DNA of 64,000 bases, from NCBI GenBank assembly GCA_047617305.1, contig JBLGCL010000001.1:27807-91806 (forward strand). Direction: 5' to 3'. Origin of the DNA: DATFIX01 sp047617305. Its GTDB lineage: Archaea; Halobacteriota; Halobacteria; Halobacteriales; Natrialbaceae. Below the pieces are notes generated by a model. It worked only from the letters and a program-made list of their open reading frames with translations. It had not been told where the DNA came from and ran no database searches. Every line of letters starts with the position of its first letter. Within the stretch, counting starts at the first letter, position 1. This document shows positions 25,605-35,817 of the stretch, in pieces. Both the position numbers and the translations under genes were made by a program.

Positions 25605-26114
25605 GTGACCGTCGACCTCCAGTTCACGCTCCCGAACGTCGGCGCGGGGGCGGACCCGTGCTCGTTCGACGATCTGGCGAACGAGCACGACGCCCTCTGT
25701 CTCCTCCTCCAGCGTGACTACTACTGTACGAACTGTCGAAAGCAGGTGCAGGCCGTTGCCGACCGGTACGACGAGTTCCAGGACCGCCGCTCGGAAGTGG
25801 TCTCGGTCGTTCCGGAAGCGCCCGAAACGCTCCAGGGATGGCAGGACGCCTACGACCTGCCCTATCCCCTGCTCGCGGACCCCGAGGTCGCGATCGGGGG
25901 CGCGACCGACCAGCCGGTCCGGTTCGGCCTGCTCGGCCGGTTGAGCGACTTCTTCGGACGGATGCCCCAGGCGCTCGTGATCGACGTCCGCGAGGAGCCC
26001 GAAATCGCGTGGAGTTACAGCGGGCGATCGACGTTTGACCGCCCATCGATCGACGAGATCCTGGCCGAGATCGACCGGCTTCGCGACGGCTCCGCCGACG
26101 ATGCACGTGCGTGA
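25605..26114 (+). CDS. Thioredoxin-fold peroxiredoxin-like protein
   Basis: A 169-residue redoxin-domain protein. After an N-terminal strand (FTLPNVG) and a conserved DPCSFDDLA segment it has LLLQRDYYCTNCRKQVQAV. In this motif the two cysteines (CTNC) sit where AhpC/TSA or thioredoxin-type active sites occur. PYPLLADPE follows, as in peroxiredoxins. The GTG at 25605 was preferred because it lies 28 bp after a TATA-like element; longer in-frame starts add GC-rich residues that resemble no domain. The last codons overlap the start of the acetyltransferase gene (26101), so the two are coupled. The electron donor is unknown. Confidence 0.82.
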   Translation: MTVDLQFTLPNVGAGADPCSFDDLANEHDALCLLLQRDYYCTNCRKQVQAVADRYDEFQDRRSEVVSVVPEAPETLQGWQDAYDLPYPLLADPEVAIGGATDQPVRFGLLGRLSDFFGRMPQALVIDVREEPEIAWSYSGRSTFDRPSIDEILAEIDRLRDGSADDARA

Positions 26115-26538
26115 GGCGCGACCGGCCGACCGGGTCGACGTCAGGCGGGTGCTGGACGCGGCGATGCTCGACGCCGAGGGTCTGCCTGCCCGGATCGAGG
26201 CGGGGGACGTCCTCGTCGCCGTCGCGGACGATCGGGTGCTCGGCGCGTGCGTCCTCGTCCCGCCCGACGACGCGCCGGACTGGGTTGCCCGGGTTGGCGT
26301 CGAGGGTGGTCTCGAGCGGGGGATCGACGCCCACGTCGAGGCGATCGCAGTCCGGCGACGCCGACGTGGCGAGGGGATCGGCGGGGCGCTGATCGATCGC
26401 GCCGGGGGGCGCGGCGCGCTTTCGGCCGCGTTCGAGGCAGACGTTCGCCCGTTCTACGAGAACCTGGGGTTCGACGTCCTGGACGGGAAAACGCCGGACG
26501 GTCGGTTGCGCGCCGTGTGGACGGCGGGGCGGACCTGA
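26101..26538 (+). CDS. GNAT family N-acetyltransferase
   Basis: A 145-residue acetyltransferase with the GNAT fold. MHVREARPADRVDVRRV is the typical first strand and helix. The acetyl-CoA pyrophosphate loop is VRRRRRGEGIGGALID (R/Q-x-x-G-x-G/A), and FYENLGFDV marks the C-terminal strand. The substrate is unknown. It starts 14 bp inside the end of the redoxin gene, a translational coupling that suggests a common stress-related or protein-modification role, though this is inference. It converges on the phosphohexomutase gene. Confidence 0.85.
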   Translation: MHVREARPADRVDVRRVLDAAMLDAEGLPARIEAGDVLVAVADDRVLGACVLVPPDDAPDWVARVGVEGGLERGIDAHVEAIAVRRRRRGEGIGGALIDRAGGRGALSAAFEADVRPFYENLGFDVLDGKTPDGRLRAVWTAGRT

Positions 26539-26566
26539 AGGAGTCGGACGGGGTTACTCCCGCCGC

Positions 26567-27955
26567 TTACAGGGCTACCTCGACCAGTGCTCGGCCCTCG
26601 GACAGCAACTCGTCCACCCGCCGTTCGCTCTCGGCCTCGGCGTAGACCCGCAGTTTCGGCTCGGTCCCGCTCGGGCGAACCAGCAGCCACGACCCGTCGG
26701 CGAGCAGGAGTTTGAACCCGTCGACGGTCACCACGTCCTCGACGTCGACGCCCGCCACGGCGTCCGGGATCTCGCCCTCGAGGTCGTCCAGAACCCGGGC
26801 TTTCTCCGCGTCGGGGCAGTCGACGGAAACCTTGTCCTGGTGGATCTCGCCGTGTTCGTCGAGCAGACGGTCGACGCGGTCGTCGAGCGACTCTTCGGCG
26901 TCGGCGACCCCGGCCAGCAGGGCGATCAGGACGCCGTCCTTCTCGGGGACGTGCCCCCGGATCGAGAACCCGCCGGACTCCTCGCCGCCGATCAGGGCGT
27001 CGTGCTCTCCCATGGCGTCGGCGACCCACTTGAACCCGACCGCCGTCTCGACGACGGACTCGCCGTGAGCCTCGGCCACCCGGTCGATCAGGAACGTCGT
27101 CGAGACGGTGCGGACGGCGGGGCCGACGTCGTCCTCCAGGAGGTAGTCGTAGATCGCGGCGAAGAAGCGGTTCTCGTCCAGGAACCCGCGGTCCGGCGTG
27201 ACCACGGCGATCCGGTCGGCGTCGCCGTCGTTGGCGATCCCGAGGTCGGCGTCGCCGTCGCGAACGGTGTCCACGAGGGCCTCGAGGTTTTCCTCGCTCG
27301 GTTCGGGCGGGGTCCCGCCGAAGGCGTCGTCCTGCGAGCAGCGTCGGCGTTGGACGGTCGCGCCCGCCCGTTCGAGGAGCGCGTCGGTCGTGTCGCGGCC
27401 GCTGCCGTGCATCGCGTCGTAGACGATCGTCCGCCCGCTGAGGGGTTCCTCGACGCCGTTCCCCACCAAGTCCAGGGCGTGCTCGGCGTGGGGGTCCACG
27501 AGATCCACCTCGCGAACCTCGCCCCACTCGGATTCGGGCAGGGACTCCGGTTCGCGGAGGTTTGCCTCGATGGCGTCGGTTACCTCCGGGAGCGCCGGCG
27601 CGCCGTCGTCGGGGATGAACTTCACGCCGTTGTACTCCGGCGGGTTGTGCGAGGCGGTGATCATCAGGCCGCCCGCGAGGCCCCGGTCCACGATTGCGTA
27701 GGCGACCAGCGGCGTCGGCCGGTCGCGTTCGGGCACGAGGACGTCGTGGCCGTTGGCACAGAGCACCCGGGCGAGTTCCTCGGCGAACCCCCGCGAGGTC
27801 GGTCGGGCGTCGTAGCCGACGACGACCGTCTCGCCCGCCCGGCCCTCGTCGGCGAGGTAGTCGGCGACCGCCTGTCCGACAGTCCGCACCCGCGGTGCCG
27901 TGAACGTATCGAGCGTCGCCCGCCAGCCGTCGGTCCCGAACGAGATCGCGTCCAT
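26567..27955 (-). CDS. Phosphohexomutase (phosphoglucomutase/phosphomannomutase, GlmM-like)
   Basis: A 462-residue alpha-D-phosphohexomutase with all four domains: SFGTDGWRA near the N-terminus, the phosphoserine loop MITASHNPPEYNG, the metal loop NDGDADRIAV, the sugar loop GGEESGG and the phosphate loop RPSGTEPKLR. It interconverts hexose-1- and hexose-6-phosphates. Which sugar (glucose, mannose or glucosamine) cannot be decided by motif, but the product feeds nucleotide sugars for surface glycosylation. The start at 27955 begins the family and faces the divergent FMN reductase gene across 121 bp. Confidence 0.93.
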   Translation of the reverse strand: MDAISFGTDGWRATLDTFTAPRVRTVGQAVADYLADEGRAGETVVVGYDARPTSRGFAEELARVLCANGHDVLVPERDRPTPLVAYAIVDRGLAGGLMITASHNPPEYNGVKFIPDDGAPALPEVTDAIEANLREPESLPESEWGEVREVDLVDPHAEHALDLVGNGVEEPLSGRTIVYDAMHGSGRDTTDALLERAGATVQRRRCSQDDAFGGTPPEPSEENLEALVDTVRDGDADLGIANDGDADRIAVVTPDRGFLDENRFFAAIYDYLLEDDVGPAVRTVSTTFLIDRVAEAHGESVVETAVGFKWVADAMGEHDALIGGEESGGFSIRGHVPEKDGVLIALLAGVADAEESLDDRVDRLLDEHGEIHQDKVSVDCPDAEKARVLDDLEGEIPDAVAGVDVEDVVTVDGFKLLLADGSWLLVRPSGTEPKLRVYAEAESERRVDELLSEGRALVEVAL

Positions 27956-28076
27956 ATCGGCGCATGCGCGGGGTGGCCGAAAAAACCCGCGGAGGGCGGT
28001 CATCGTCGATGTCCCCGCAGCGGTCGATTTTCCCGCGGGCGACGCCCCTTTACCCGTCAGGACCCCATCGCCGACA

Positions 28077-28676
28077 ATGAGTCCCCCCACCATCGTCGCC
28101 GTCGCCGGGAGTTTGCGCGACGGAAGCTACACTCGCACCGCACTGAAGTACGCCCTCGACGCCGCCGAGCGGAGCGGCGCGGAGACCGACCTGATCGACC
28201 TCCGGAAGTACGACCTCCCGGTGTTCGATCCCGACCTGGACGACGCCGAGCAGGGCGACGCGGAACGACTGACGGAACGCGTTCGGGGGGCCGACGGCGT
28301 AATCCTCGGGTCCCCGGTCTATCACGGGTCGTACTCGGGGGCGGTCCGGAACTTCCACGACTACTGTTCGTTCGACGAGTACGAGGACACCGTCGTGGGG
28401 CTCCTGGCGACCGCCGGCGGCGGGTCGTACGCGAGCACGCTCGATCACCTCCGGATCACGGTTCGGGGGGTACACGGGCGGGTGATCCCTCACCAGGTCG
28501 GGATCCGCAACGCGTCGGACCGGTTCGAGGTCGACGAGACCGCGCCGGAGGGCCGGGCGTTCGTCGACGACGACCTCCGGGAGCGGGTCGAGCGACTCGG
28601 GCGGGACCTCGTCGAGGAAGCGGGCCGTCTCGACCGGGAACGGACCGACTGGCGGGCGGCCAGCGCCGACGATTGA
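28077..28676 (+). CDS. NADPH-dependent FMN reductase family protein
   Basis: A 199-residue flavodoxin-like oxidoreductase. The FMN phosphate loop is VAVAGSLRDGSYTR, and the substrate loop is LGSPVYHGSYSGAVRNFHDY. It is related to azoreductase/ArsH/NADPH:FMN reductase enzymes that transfer electrons to quinones, azo dyes or FMN. The C-terminal extension (about 50 residues, acidic) is longer than in minimal members. The ATG at 28077 lies 28 bp after CCCTTTACCC. It converges on the GIY-YIG gene. Confidence 0.9.
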   Translation: MSPPTIVAVAGSLRDGSYTRTALKYALDAAERSGAETDLIDLRKYDLPVFDPDLDDAEQGDAERLTERVRGADGVILGSPVYHGSYSGAVRNFHDYCSFDEYEDTVVGLLATAGGGSYASTLDHLRITVRGVHGRVIPHQVGIRNASDRFEVDETAPEGRAFVDDDLRERVERLGRDLVEEAGRLDRERTDWRAASADD

Positions 28677-28677
28677 C

Positions 28678-28941
28678 TCAGGACTCGTGCTCGGTCGACG
28701 ACTCGACGAGCCGTTCCTTCGCCGCGCGCGCGAGCGACTTGATCTCGTGTTCGCGAGTCATCGCCGCGGATCGGGAGTCGAACCGCTCGACGTGCACGAC
28801 AGACACCGGGGTCCGGCCCCGGGTGTACTTCGCACCTTCGCCGGCGTCGTGTTCGCGGACGCGGCGCTCGAGGTCGGTCGTATAGCCGGTGTAGAACGTC
28901 CCGTCGGCACACTCGAGGACGTACACGTAGTGGTCGGTCAC
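28678..28941 (-). CDS. GIY-YIG domain nuclease (YhbQ-like)
   Basis: An 87-residue stand-alone GIY-YIG domain. The signature strands are YVYVLECADG (GIY position) and FYTGYT (YIG position). The catalytic Arg is in DLERRVREH, and the C-terminal Glu region is EHEIKSLARAAKERLV. Small stand-alone proteins of this type (YhbQ/UPF0213) bind or cleave branched DNA in some bacteria, and their role in archaea is unknown. The stop codon is adjacent to that of the convergent FMN reductase gene. Confidence 0.9.
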   Translation of the reverse strand: MTDHYVYVLECADGTFYTGYTTDLERRVREHDAGEGAKYTRGRTPVSVVHVERFDSRSAAMTREHEIKSLARAAKERLVESSTEHES

Positions 28942-29115
28942 GGGAGTGACCTTGGGAGCGGGAACTAAGGGGCTCCCGGTCGACGGTCCCGGCGCGACGG
29001 CAGGTGGGCCCGGACTCGACGCGCAGTCAGGGCGAGGCGGAGTCCCGGGGCCGGGTCGTCTCGAAGCGACGAGAAAGGTCGGGAGAGACGGTCGTTCGGG
29101 CTGGACGTCTGGCGG

Positions 29116-29265
29116 TCAGGTGCTACGGGCACGTTCCAGCGCGACTTCGGCGATGCCGGCGTTGGCCGAGCAACTCGGGCACGCGAGTACGCGCCCCCCG
29201 TCGTCCTCGAAGACGCGGGCAAACTGGTCGGAAACGTGCGCGCCGCAGTGGTCACATTGTGGCAT
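29116..29265 (-). CDS. Small zinc-ribbon protein (DUF7563-like)
   Basis: A 49-residue protein with two CxxC pairs: MPQCDHCGAHVSDQFARVF and ACPSCSANAG. It matches the short haloarchaeal zinc-ribbon proteins of the DUF7563 type, whose role is not known but is probably binding of nucleic acid or protein. The start codon at 29265 was chosen because the domain begins there. A longer frame extending to 29418 is AT-rich and does not resemble protein. A GC-poor region lies just upstream and probably holds the promoter. Confidence 0.75.
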   Translation of the reverse strand: MPQCDHCGAHVSDQFARVFEDDGGRVLACPSCSANAGIAEVALERARST

Positions 29266-29747
29266 GGTGCGTTCCTGGACGGGGTCCGTCCTACATGCAA
29301 CCCTTCGTACTGAGGGCTTATATAACCTGTCCAAAATCACTTGTGAGTTTGCGATCGTGCAATGTCCGAGGGTTATTCTATCATTATTGATTGTGTTTAG
29401 TTCACTCTGGTTGGTCATTCACGAACTATCTTTCCCGATTGGTTATCCCCTCGTAATCCGCCGCGTTGGAATCGAGGCGGAGACCGACGGACGGGCGGCC
29501 GATCAGGTCGATCATCCGCACAAATCGACCGTGTCCCCCGTGACGACGGTGGCTCGGCAGGGGCTCCCCGTCGAAATCCGACGTTCGGGTCCACGGCGCG
29601 ACTGGTTTCCCGGAACGGTCGCCTGTTAGTAACCCCCAATACAATTGTTATCAAATACGATACGGGGACCCACTAACGGGAGTTTCAGCCCCTGTACCAC
29701 GACGATACAGGAACTCTTATAAGGCATCTGGATCAACTTCGCCGCGT
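29266..29747 (+). other. Intergenic region with AT-rich stretch and possible gene remnant
   Basis: No confident gene. Bases about 29300-29460 are unusually AT-rich for this chromosome and probably hold the promoter of the minus-strand zinc-ribbon gene. From 29644 down to 29426 on the minus strand a 72-codon frame (TTG start) has plausible GC-rich codon use (for example FVRMIDLIGRPSVGLRLDSN). It has no family I recognise and may be a remnant. An ACAATTGT palindrome is at 29641-29648. Near 29700 the TATA box of the DUF1931 gene begins. Confidence 0.4.
29716..29723 (+). promoter_or_regulatory. TATA box of the DUF1931 histone-fold gene
   Basis: CTTATAAG is centred 28 bp before the ATG at 29748 and is a near-ideal TATA box, fitting high expression. 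Confidence 0.65.
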
Positions 29748-29915
29748 ATGGCAGACCTCATCGTCAAAGCCGCGGTCAAGGAAGCGCTGGATGACAAGAA
29801 CGTCGCGTCGGACTTCTACGACGCACTGGACGAGGAAGTCGCCGAACTCCTCGAGGACGCGGCCCGCCGCGCGGAAGCGAACGACCGGAAGACGGTCCAG
29901 CCCCGCGACCTGTAA
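29748..29915 (+). CDS. DUF1931 family small histone-fold protein
   Basis: A 55-residue acidic protein: MADLIVKAAVKEALDDKNVA, then FYDALDEEVAELLEDAARRAE, ending in NDRKTVQPRDL. This is the compact helical DUF1931 pattern related to the histone fold (helix-strand-helix with the final TVQPRDL segment). Proteins of this type are abundant in haloarchaea and have been considered histone-like or DNA-associated, but a chromatin role is not proven. The gene is short and easily missed. Its promoter is unusually strong-looking, with TATA at -28. Confidence 0.88.
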   Translation: MADLIVKAAVKEALDDKNVASDFYDALDEEVAELLEDAARRAEANDRKTVQPRDL

Positions 29916-30005
29916 GGCCTTACAGCGCGGCCTCCATTTCTTCGCCCGTCGACCGAGGAGCGGCGGGACCGGATCGATCCGGGCGACGCCCGGCGCGTCG
30001 TCCGT

Positions 30006-30695
30006 TCAGTCGTACGTCTCCACCTCGACGCCGTCCTCGGTACCGGCGTAGACGGCGTCGGCGAGATCGACGAACAGCCCGTGGGCGACCACGCCCGGCA
30101 TCGAGGCGAGCGTCCGCGAGAGGGACCCGGCATCCTCGATCCGACCGAAATCACAGTCCAGGACGAGGTTGCCGTTGTCGGTGACGACGGGGCCGTCCTT
30201 GCGCTCGGCGGCGCGGAGCGCGGGCTCGCCGCCGACCGCCGAGACGCGTCGTTCGACGAGGGAACGGGCGTCCGGCAACGCCTCGACCGGTACGGGGAGT
30301 GACAGCGTCTCGGCTCGCTTCGAAGGATCCACGACGATCAGCAACCGGTCGGCGCTCGCGTCGACGACCTTCTCGCGGGCGTGGGCCGCGCCGCCGCCCT
30401 TGATCAGTTGTCTCCCGGCGACCTGGTCCGCGCCGTCGATGGCCAGGTCGACGCCGTCCGCCTCGTCGAGCGACGTCAGCGGGACGCCGGACTCGATCGC
30501 CAGTCGCCGCGACTGGTAGGAGGTCGGAATCCCGCGCACGTCGACCCCCGCGTCCACCTGGCGGCCGATCGCCCGGATCGCGTGGGCCGCGGTGCTGCCG
30601 GTGCCGAGTCCCACGACCATGCCGTCCCCGATCGCCTCGGCCGCCGCTTCCCCAGCCCGCCGCTTCCCTTCGTCGGTGCCTTCGGACGATTTCAT
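30006..30695 (-). CDS. rpiA: Ribose-5-phosphate isomerase A
   Basis: A 229-residue RpiA. The phosphate loop is VGLGTGSTAAHAI, the active-site loop is DLAIDGADQV with its catalytic Asp, and KGGGAAHAREKVVD contains the Lys that binds the substrate. It interconverts ribose-5-phosphate and ribulose-5-phosphate, the archaeal link between pentoses for nucleotides and the ribulose monophosphate route. The start at 30695 begins the family. It is divergent from the first ABC transporter gene, separated by 98 bp with a TATA-like ATATTTGTC on the plus strand. Confidence 0.95.
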   Translation of the reverse strand: MKSSEGTDEGKRRAGEAAAEAIGDGMVVGLGTGSTAAHAIRAIGRQVDAGVDVRGIPTSYQSRRLAIESGVPLTSLDEADGVDLAIDGADQVAGRQLIKGGGAAHAREKVVDASADRLLIVVDPSKRAETLSLPVPVEALPDARSLVERRVSAVGGEPALRAAERKDGPVVTDNGNLVLDCDFGRIEDAGSLSRTLASMPGVVAHGLFVDLADAVYAGTEDGVEVETYD

Positions 30696-30793
30696 GGAGG
30701 GGTATCCGTGCGGCGAGGGTTTGAATGTCCGGGTCGCCGATGCCGAACCGGTTGCGCGGAACATATTTGTCTGCCCAAACTGTAAATCCATCA

Positions 30794-31524
<731 letters not shown>

Positions 31525-31528
<4 letters not shown>

Positions 31529-32736
31529 AACCGCTCCAGAGCCTCCGGATGAGTTGGCGGGCGATCCGCGGACATCCGCTGCGCTCGATCCTGACCGTCC
31601 TCGGCGTCGTCATCGGCGTCGCTGCCGTCATCACCTTCGTTACCCTCGGCGCCAGCCTCCAGGAGGACATCCTCGTGGAGGTGGGTAGCGATGAGACAAG
31701 CAACATCTACGTCAACGCCGGCCCCGAGGGGACCGACCAGGGCGGCCCGGGCTTCGGTGCTCAACCCGTGTTCACGAGCCGAGACGTCGACGCAGTCGGC
31801 GACCTCGAAGGCGTCGAGAGCGTGACACCCTACACCATCTGGCTCACGGAAGCCATACAGTACCGTGGACAGACCGTGACCCGGCAAGACGCGCTCCGGG
31901 TGACCGCACCGACGTACCTCGCCAACGAGGAGTTCGCCGCGGGCCGCGCCTTCGAGGCCGGCACCGACGAGGCCGTTCTGACGCCGGGCGCCGCCGCGAT
32001 GTTCGAGACGAACGTCACCGTCGGCGACACGATCACCGTCGACGCCGCCGGCGAATCGAGTAACCTGACGGTCGTGGGGGTCCTGGCGTCCGACGAGAGC
32101 CTGAGTCCGGCCGAGGGTTTCTCGACGTCGCCGCGGATCTACGCCTCGCCGGGTGTCGTCGGCGCGTCGAGGTTCCTGTTCCTGATCGTCGACGCCGGCG
32201 ATCCAACCAACGTGGACACCGCCAAAGAGAACACCCTCGCGTATCTGAACAACGAGTCGGACGCCAGGAACTCGCTCCCCGCGGACTACGGCTTCCAGCT
32301 CCAGACCGCCGAGGACCTCCTCGGCCAGATCCGGGAGATCCTCGACCTCCTCACCGGGTTCGTCACGGGGATCGCGCTCATCTCGCTGGTCGTGGGCGCG
32401 ATCGGCATCGCGAACATCATGCTGGTGTCGGTCACCGAGCGCACCCGCGAAATCGGCATCATGAAGGCCGTCGGCGCCCAGAACCGCGACGTCCTCCAGT
32501 TGTTCCTCACCGAGGCCGTGATCCTCGGCGTCGTCGGAGCGATCCTCGGGACCGTCCTCGGTGCCGGCGTGGGCTACGCCGCGACGGAAGTGATCGGCAT
32601 CGAGACGTACGTCTTCCCGTCGTTCTGGGCGGGCGTGGCCGTGCTCGTCGGCGTCGTCGTCGGCGTCGTCGCCGGGCTGTACCCGGCGTGGAACGCCGCG
32701 AAGACCGACCCGATCGACGCCCTCCGGTACGAGTAG
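31525..32736 (+). CDS. ABC transporter permease, MacB/FtsX type (module 1)
   Basis: A 403-residue permease with one N-terminal membrane helix (SILTVLGVVIGVAAVITFVTLGA), a large extracytoplasmic MacB-PCD-like domain (about residues 50-260), and three C-terminal helices. These include the FtsX signature ERTREIGIMKAVGAQNRDVLQLFLTE (given here in part: TREIGIMKAVGA). These permeases transmit mechanical force rather than forming a channel, moving lipoproteins, peptides or drugs. The gene overlaps its ATPase by 4 bp. The periplasmic domain differs clearly from that of module 2, so the two may serve different clients. Confidence 0.9.
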
Positions 32737-32803
32737 CTCGTTCGGTATCGCGGGACGTCACGCTCTCGACACCCTTTTGGCGTCGGTCCCGCAGCCATCG
32801 AAC

Positions 32804-33555
<752 letters not shown>

Positions 33556-33559
<4 letters not shown>

Positions 33560-34800
33560 GGCTCCGCCAGAGTCTCCGGATGAGTTTGCGAGCGATCACG
33601 GGCCATCGCCTGCGCTCGGGCCTGACCGTCCTCGGCGTCGTCATCGGCGTCGCCGCCGTCATCACCTTCGTCACGCTCGGGGCGAGCGTCCGGGCCGGAG
33701 TCGTCGGCGACCTCAGCCTCGACGACGAGGGGACCGTCTACGCCTGGGCGGCACCGGCGAACCGGACCGACAGCAATCCAGCCGCCACCGCGAAGGCGGT
33801 GTTCACCCGCCGGGACGCCGCCGAGATCGAGTCCCTGTCGTCGGTCGAGGAGGCCCACGCCTATTCCCTGTTGTTCGCCCAGGCGGTGGGACACGACGAC
33901 ACGGTCCGGCCGCTGTCCGGAAACGTCGTCGCGTCCGGCGACGGGTTTCTCCGACCCGACGAGATCGAGCGTGGGCGTCATTATCGCGAGGGGGAGTTCG
34001 AAGCCGTACTCAATCCGTCCGCAGCCGCGCTGTTCGAGGGGAACGTCACCGTCGGCGAGAACGTGACACTCGTGCTGGCCTTCGGGCAGGAAATCGAGGC
34101 GACCGTCGTCGGGATCCTGAACGACGACGACCCTCGGAGTCCGATCGAGGGCTTCAGGGACCAGCCCCGTCTCTACGTGCCGATCGATCCCTACTACGAA
34201 CTGACGGCCGCCGGCGTCGAGGAGGGCGAGGCCCGGTTCGGCGGGATCGTCGTCGAGGCGGCCCCGGGGAAAGTCGACCAGGCGAAGGCCGACGCACGGG
34301 CCTACCTCGAGAGCGACGCCTCCGACGCCGGCGAGCGCGACGAGGGCGTGACCTTCATGCTGGACACCAGCGACGAGTTGATCGGTCGCCTCGACGCCAT
34401 CCTCGACACGCTCACCGGGTTCGTGACCGCCGTCGCGCTGGTTTCGCTGGTGGTCGGCGCCGTCGGCATCGCCAACATCATGCTCGTCTCCGTCACCGAG
34501 CGAACCCGCGACATCGGCATCATGAAGGCCGTCGGCGCGGAAAACCGCGACGTCCTCCAGTTGTTTCTCACCGAGGCCGCGATCCTCGGCGTCGTCGGCG
34601 CAGCCGTCGGGACGGTCGTCGGACTCGCCGGAGGGTGGGCCGTGACCGAAGCCTTCGTCCCGCGGGTCCCGGTGGTTTATCCCCTGCAGTGGCCGATCGT
34701 CGCGATCGTCCTCGGCGTCGTGGTGGGCGTCCTGGCCGGACTCTACCCAGCCTGGCGGGCCGCCAGGATCGACCCGATCGACGCGCTCCGCTACGAGTAG
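33556..34800 (+). CDS. ABC transporter permease, MacB/FtsX type (module 2)
   Basis: A 414-residue permease paralogous to the module 1 permease. The first helix and the C-terminal FtsX part (TRDIGIMKAVGAENRDVLQL) are very similar, as is the end YPAWRAARIDPIDALRYE. The extracytoplasmic domain (about residues 45-270) is different in sequence and charge. Together with 32804-33559 it forms a complete second exporter. The duplication is tandem and in the same direction; 67 bp separate the two modules. Co-transcription is likely but not proven. Confidence 0.9.
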
Positions 34801-34821
34801 CGCTGGCGACGGCCGGCGCGA

Positions 34822-35679
34822 TCACTCCTCGTCCGCGAACGACCGACGCACCGCGGCCGCGACGGCCGTGCGGAAGGCTCGTCGGTTCTCGTCCGCGAGA
34901 CGGTCGACCCGGTGGCCCTCCTCGCGATGAATCCCTTCCAGCAGTCGTTCGACGACCGCCTCGGGGCTGGCCTGTCCCCCACTCGTCTCGATGCGCTCCC
35001 GTGCGCGGTCGATCCGGCGATCGGTCGTCACCTCGCGAGCGAGCGCTTCCGAGTCCGGAGACGTCCCGTCGTCACCAGCGGCGTCCACTTCCCGATCCTC
35101 GCCACCGACCACCACCGGGTTCGAAATGAGCCCTCGGTCGCCGGTTTTGTTCCGAACCACGATCCCCGCTACAGGACCGTCGTACCACTTCGATTCGGGG
35201 AACGGGGAGTCCTCGGGATCGAAATCGGTCGCCCGCACCTCCTTGCGAACGGCGTTGATCGGCGTGAGGCCGAGGCCCTCGTAGATCGCCTCGACCCGAT
35301 CCGGCGGGAGGAACCGGCCCTCGGCGGCCAGCCACACGTCGTACCCCAGGAACGGCGGGACGCGATCCCAGTCGTAATCGACCCGTTCGCGGACGGTGGC
35401 GACCCCGAGGAAGGCGACCGCTTCGACGTCCTCCACGGCGTCCCGGAGGGCGCCCCGATCGAGCTCTTCCCGGAGGTGGCGAACCGTGGCCCGATACGGC
35501 GGCGGAACGTCCCCCGGGTCGAAACGGCGGTGGCCGTCGCCCACCTCGAGGACGCCGGAGTCCCGCAGTCTGAACCGACAGGGGCGACCGTCGACCCACT
35601 CCTGGAGCCAGAGGTGGCCAGTCAGGAGGCGATCGGTCGGGGCGTCTCGAAGGCGTGGGATTGGCGGTGCGTCGTTCAC
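34822..35679 (-). CDS. RNA-ligase-like protein with altered catalytic motifs
   Basis: A 285-residue protein with the layout of haloarchaeal RNA ligase family proteins: GHLWLQEWVDG, FLGYDVW, ESKWYDGPVAGIVVRN, and a helical C-terminal domain. In the nucleotidyltransferase superfamily motif I is KxDG with the nucleotidylated Lys. Here the sequence is WVDG, so Lys is replaced by Trp. The glutamate after the next strand (FxGE) is Val in FLGV. The Glu of motif IV (EGxVxR) is Ala in AGIVVRN. The fold is recognisable but the catalytic residues are not. It may be a pseudoenzyme that still binds RNA. It lies directly after the ABC modules, convergent with them. Confidence 0.65.
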   Translation of the reverse strand: MNDAPPIPRLRDAPTDRLLTGHLWLQEWVDGRPCRFRLRDSGVLEVGDGHRRFDPGDVPPPYRATVRHLREELDRGALRDAVEDVEAVAFLGVATVRERVDYDWDRVPPFLGYDVWLAAEGRFLPPDRVEAIYEGLGLTPINAVRKEVRATDFDPEDSPFPESKWYDGPVAGIVVRNKTGDRGLISNPVVVGGEDREVDAAGDDGTSPDSEALAREVTTDRRIDRARERIETSGGQASPEAVVERLLEGIHREEGHRVDRLADENRRAFRTAVAAAVRRSFADEE

Positions 35680-35817
35680 TGGAGATCACGACCCGGATCC
35701 GGGAGCGTCACCCGACGCTTCGGCGGCCAGCCAGGAAACCGTTGCGTCCGGGAGTCCGGGACGCCGCTGATCCCGAACCCACCCCAGGGTTTAACCGCTC
35801 ATCGTCCAACCGGAGGT

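Noticed and set aside
26840..28885. A 681-codon plus-strand frame opposite the phosphohexomutase gene
   Set aside because: It is antisense to a complete mutase and then enters other genes out of frame; no domain is visible.
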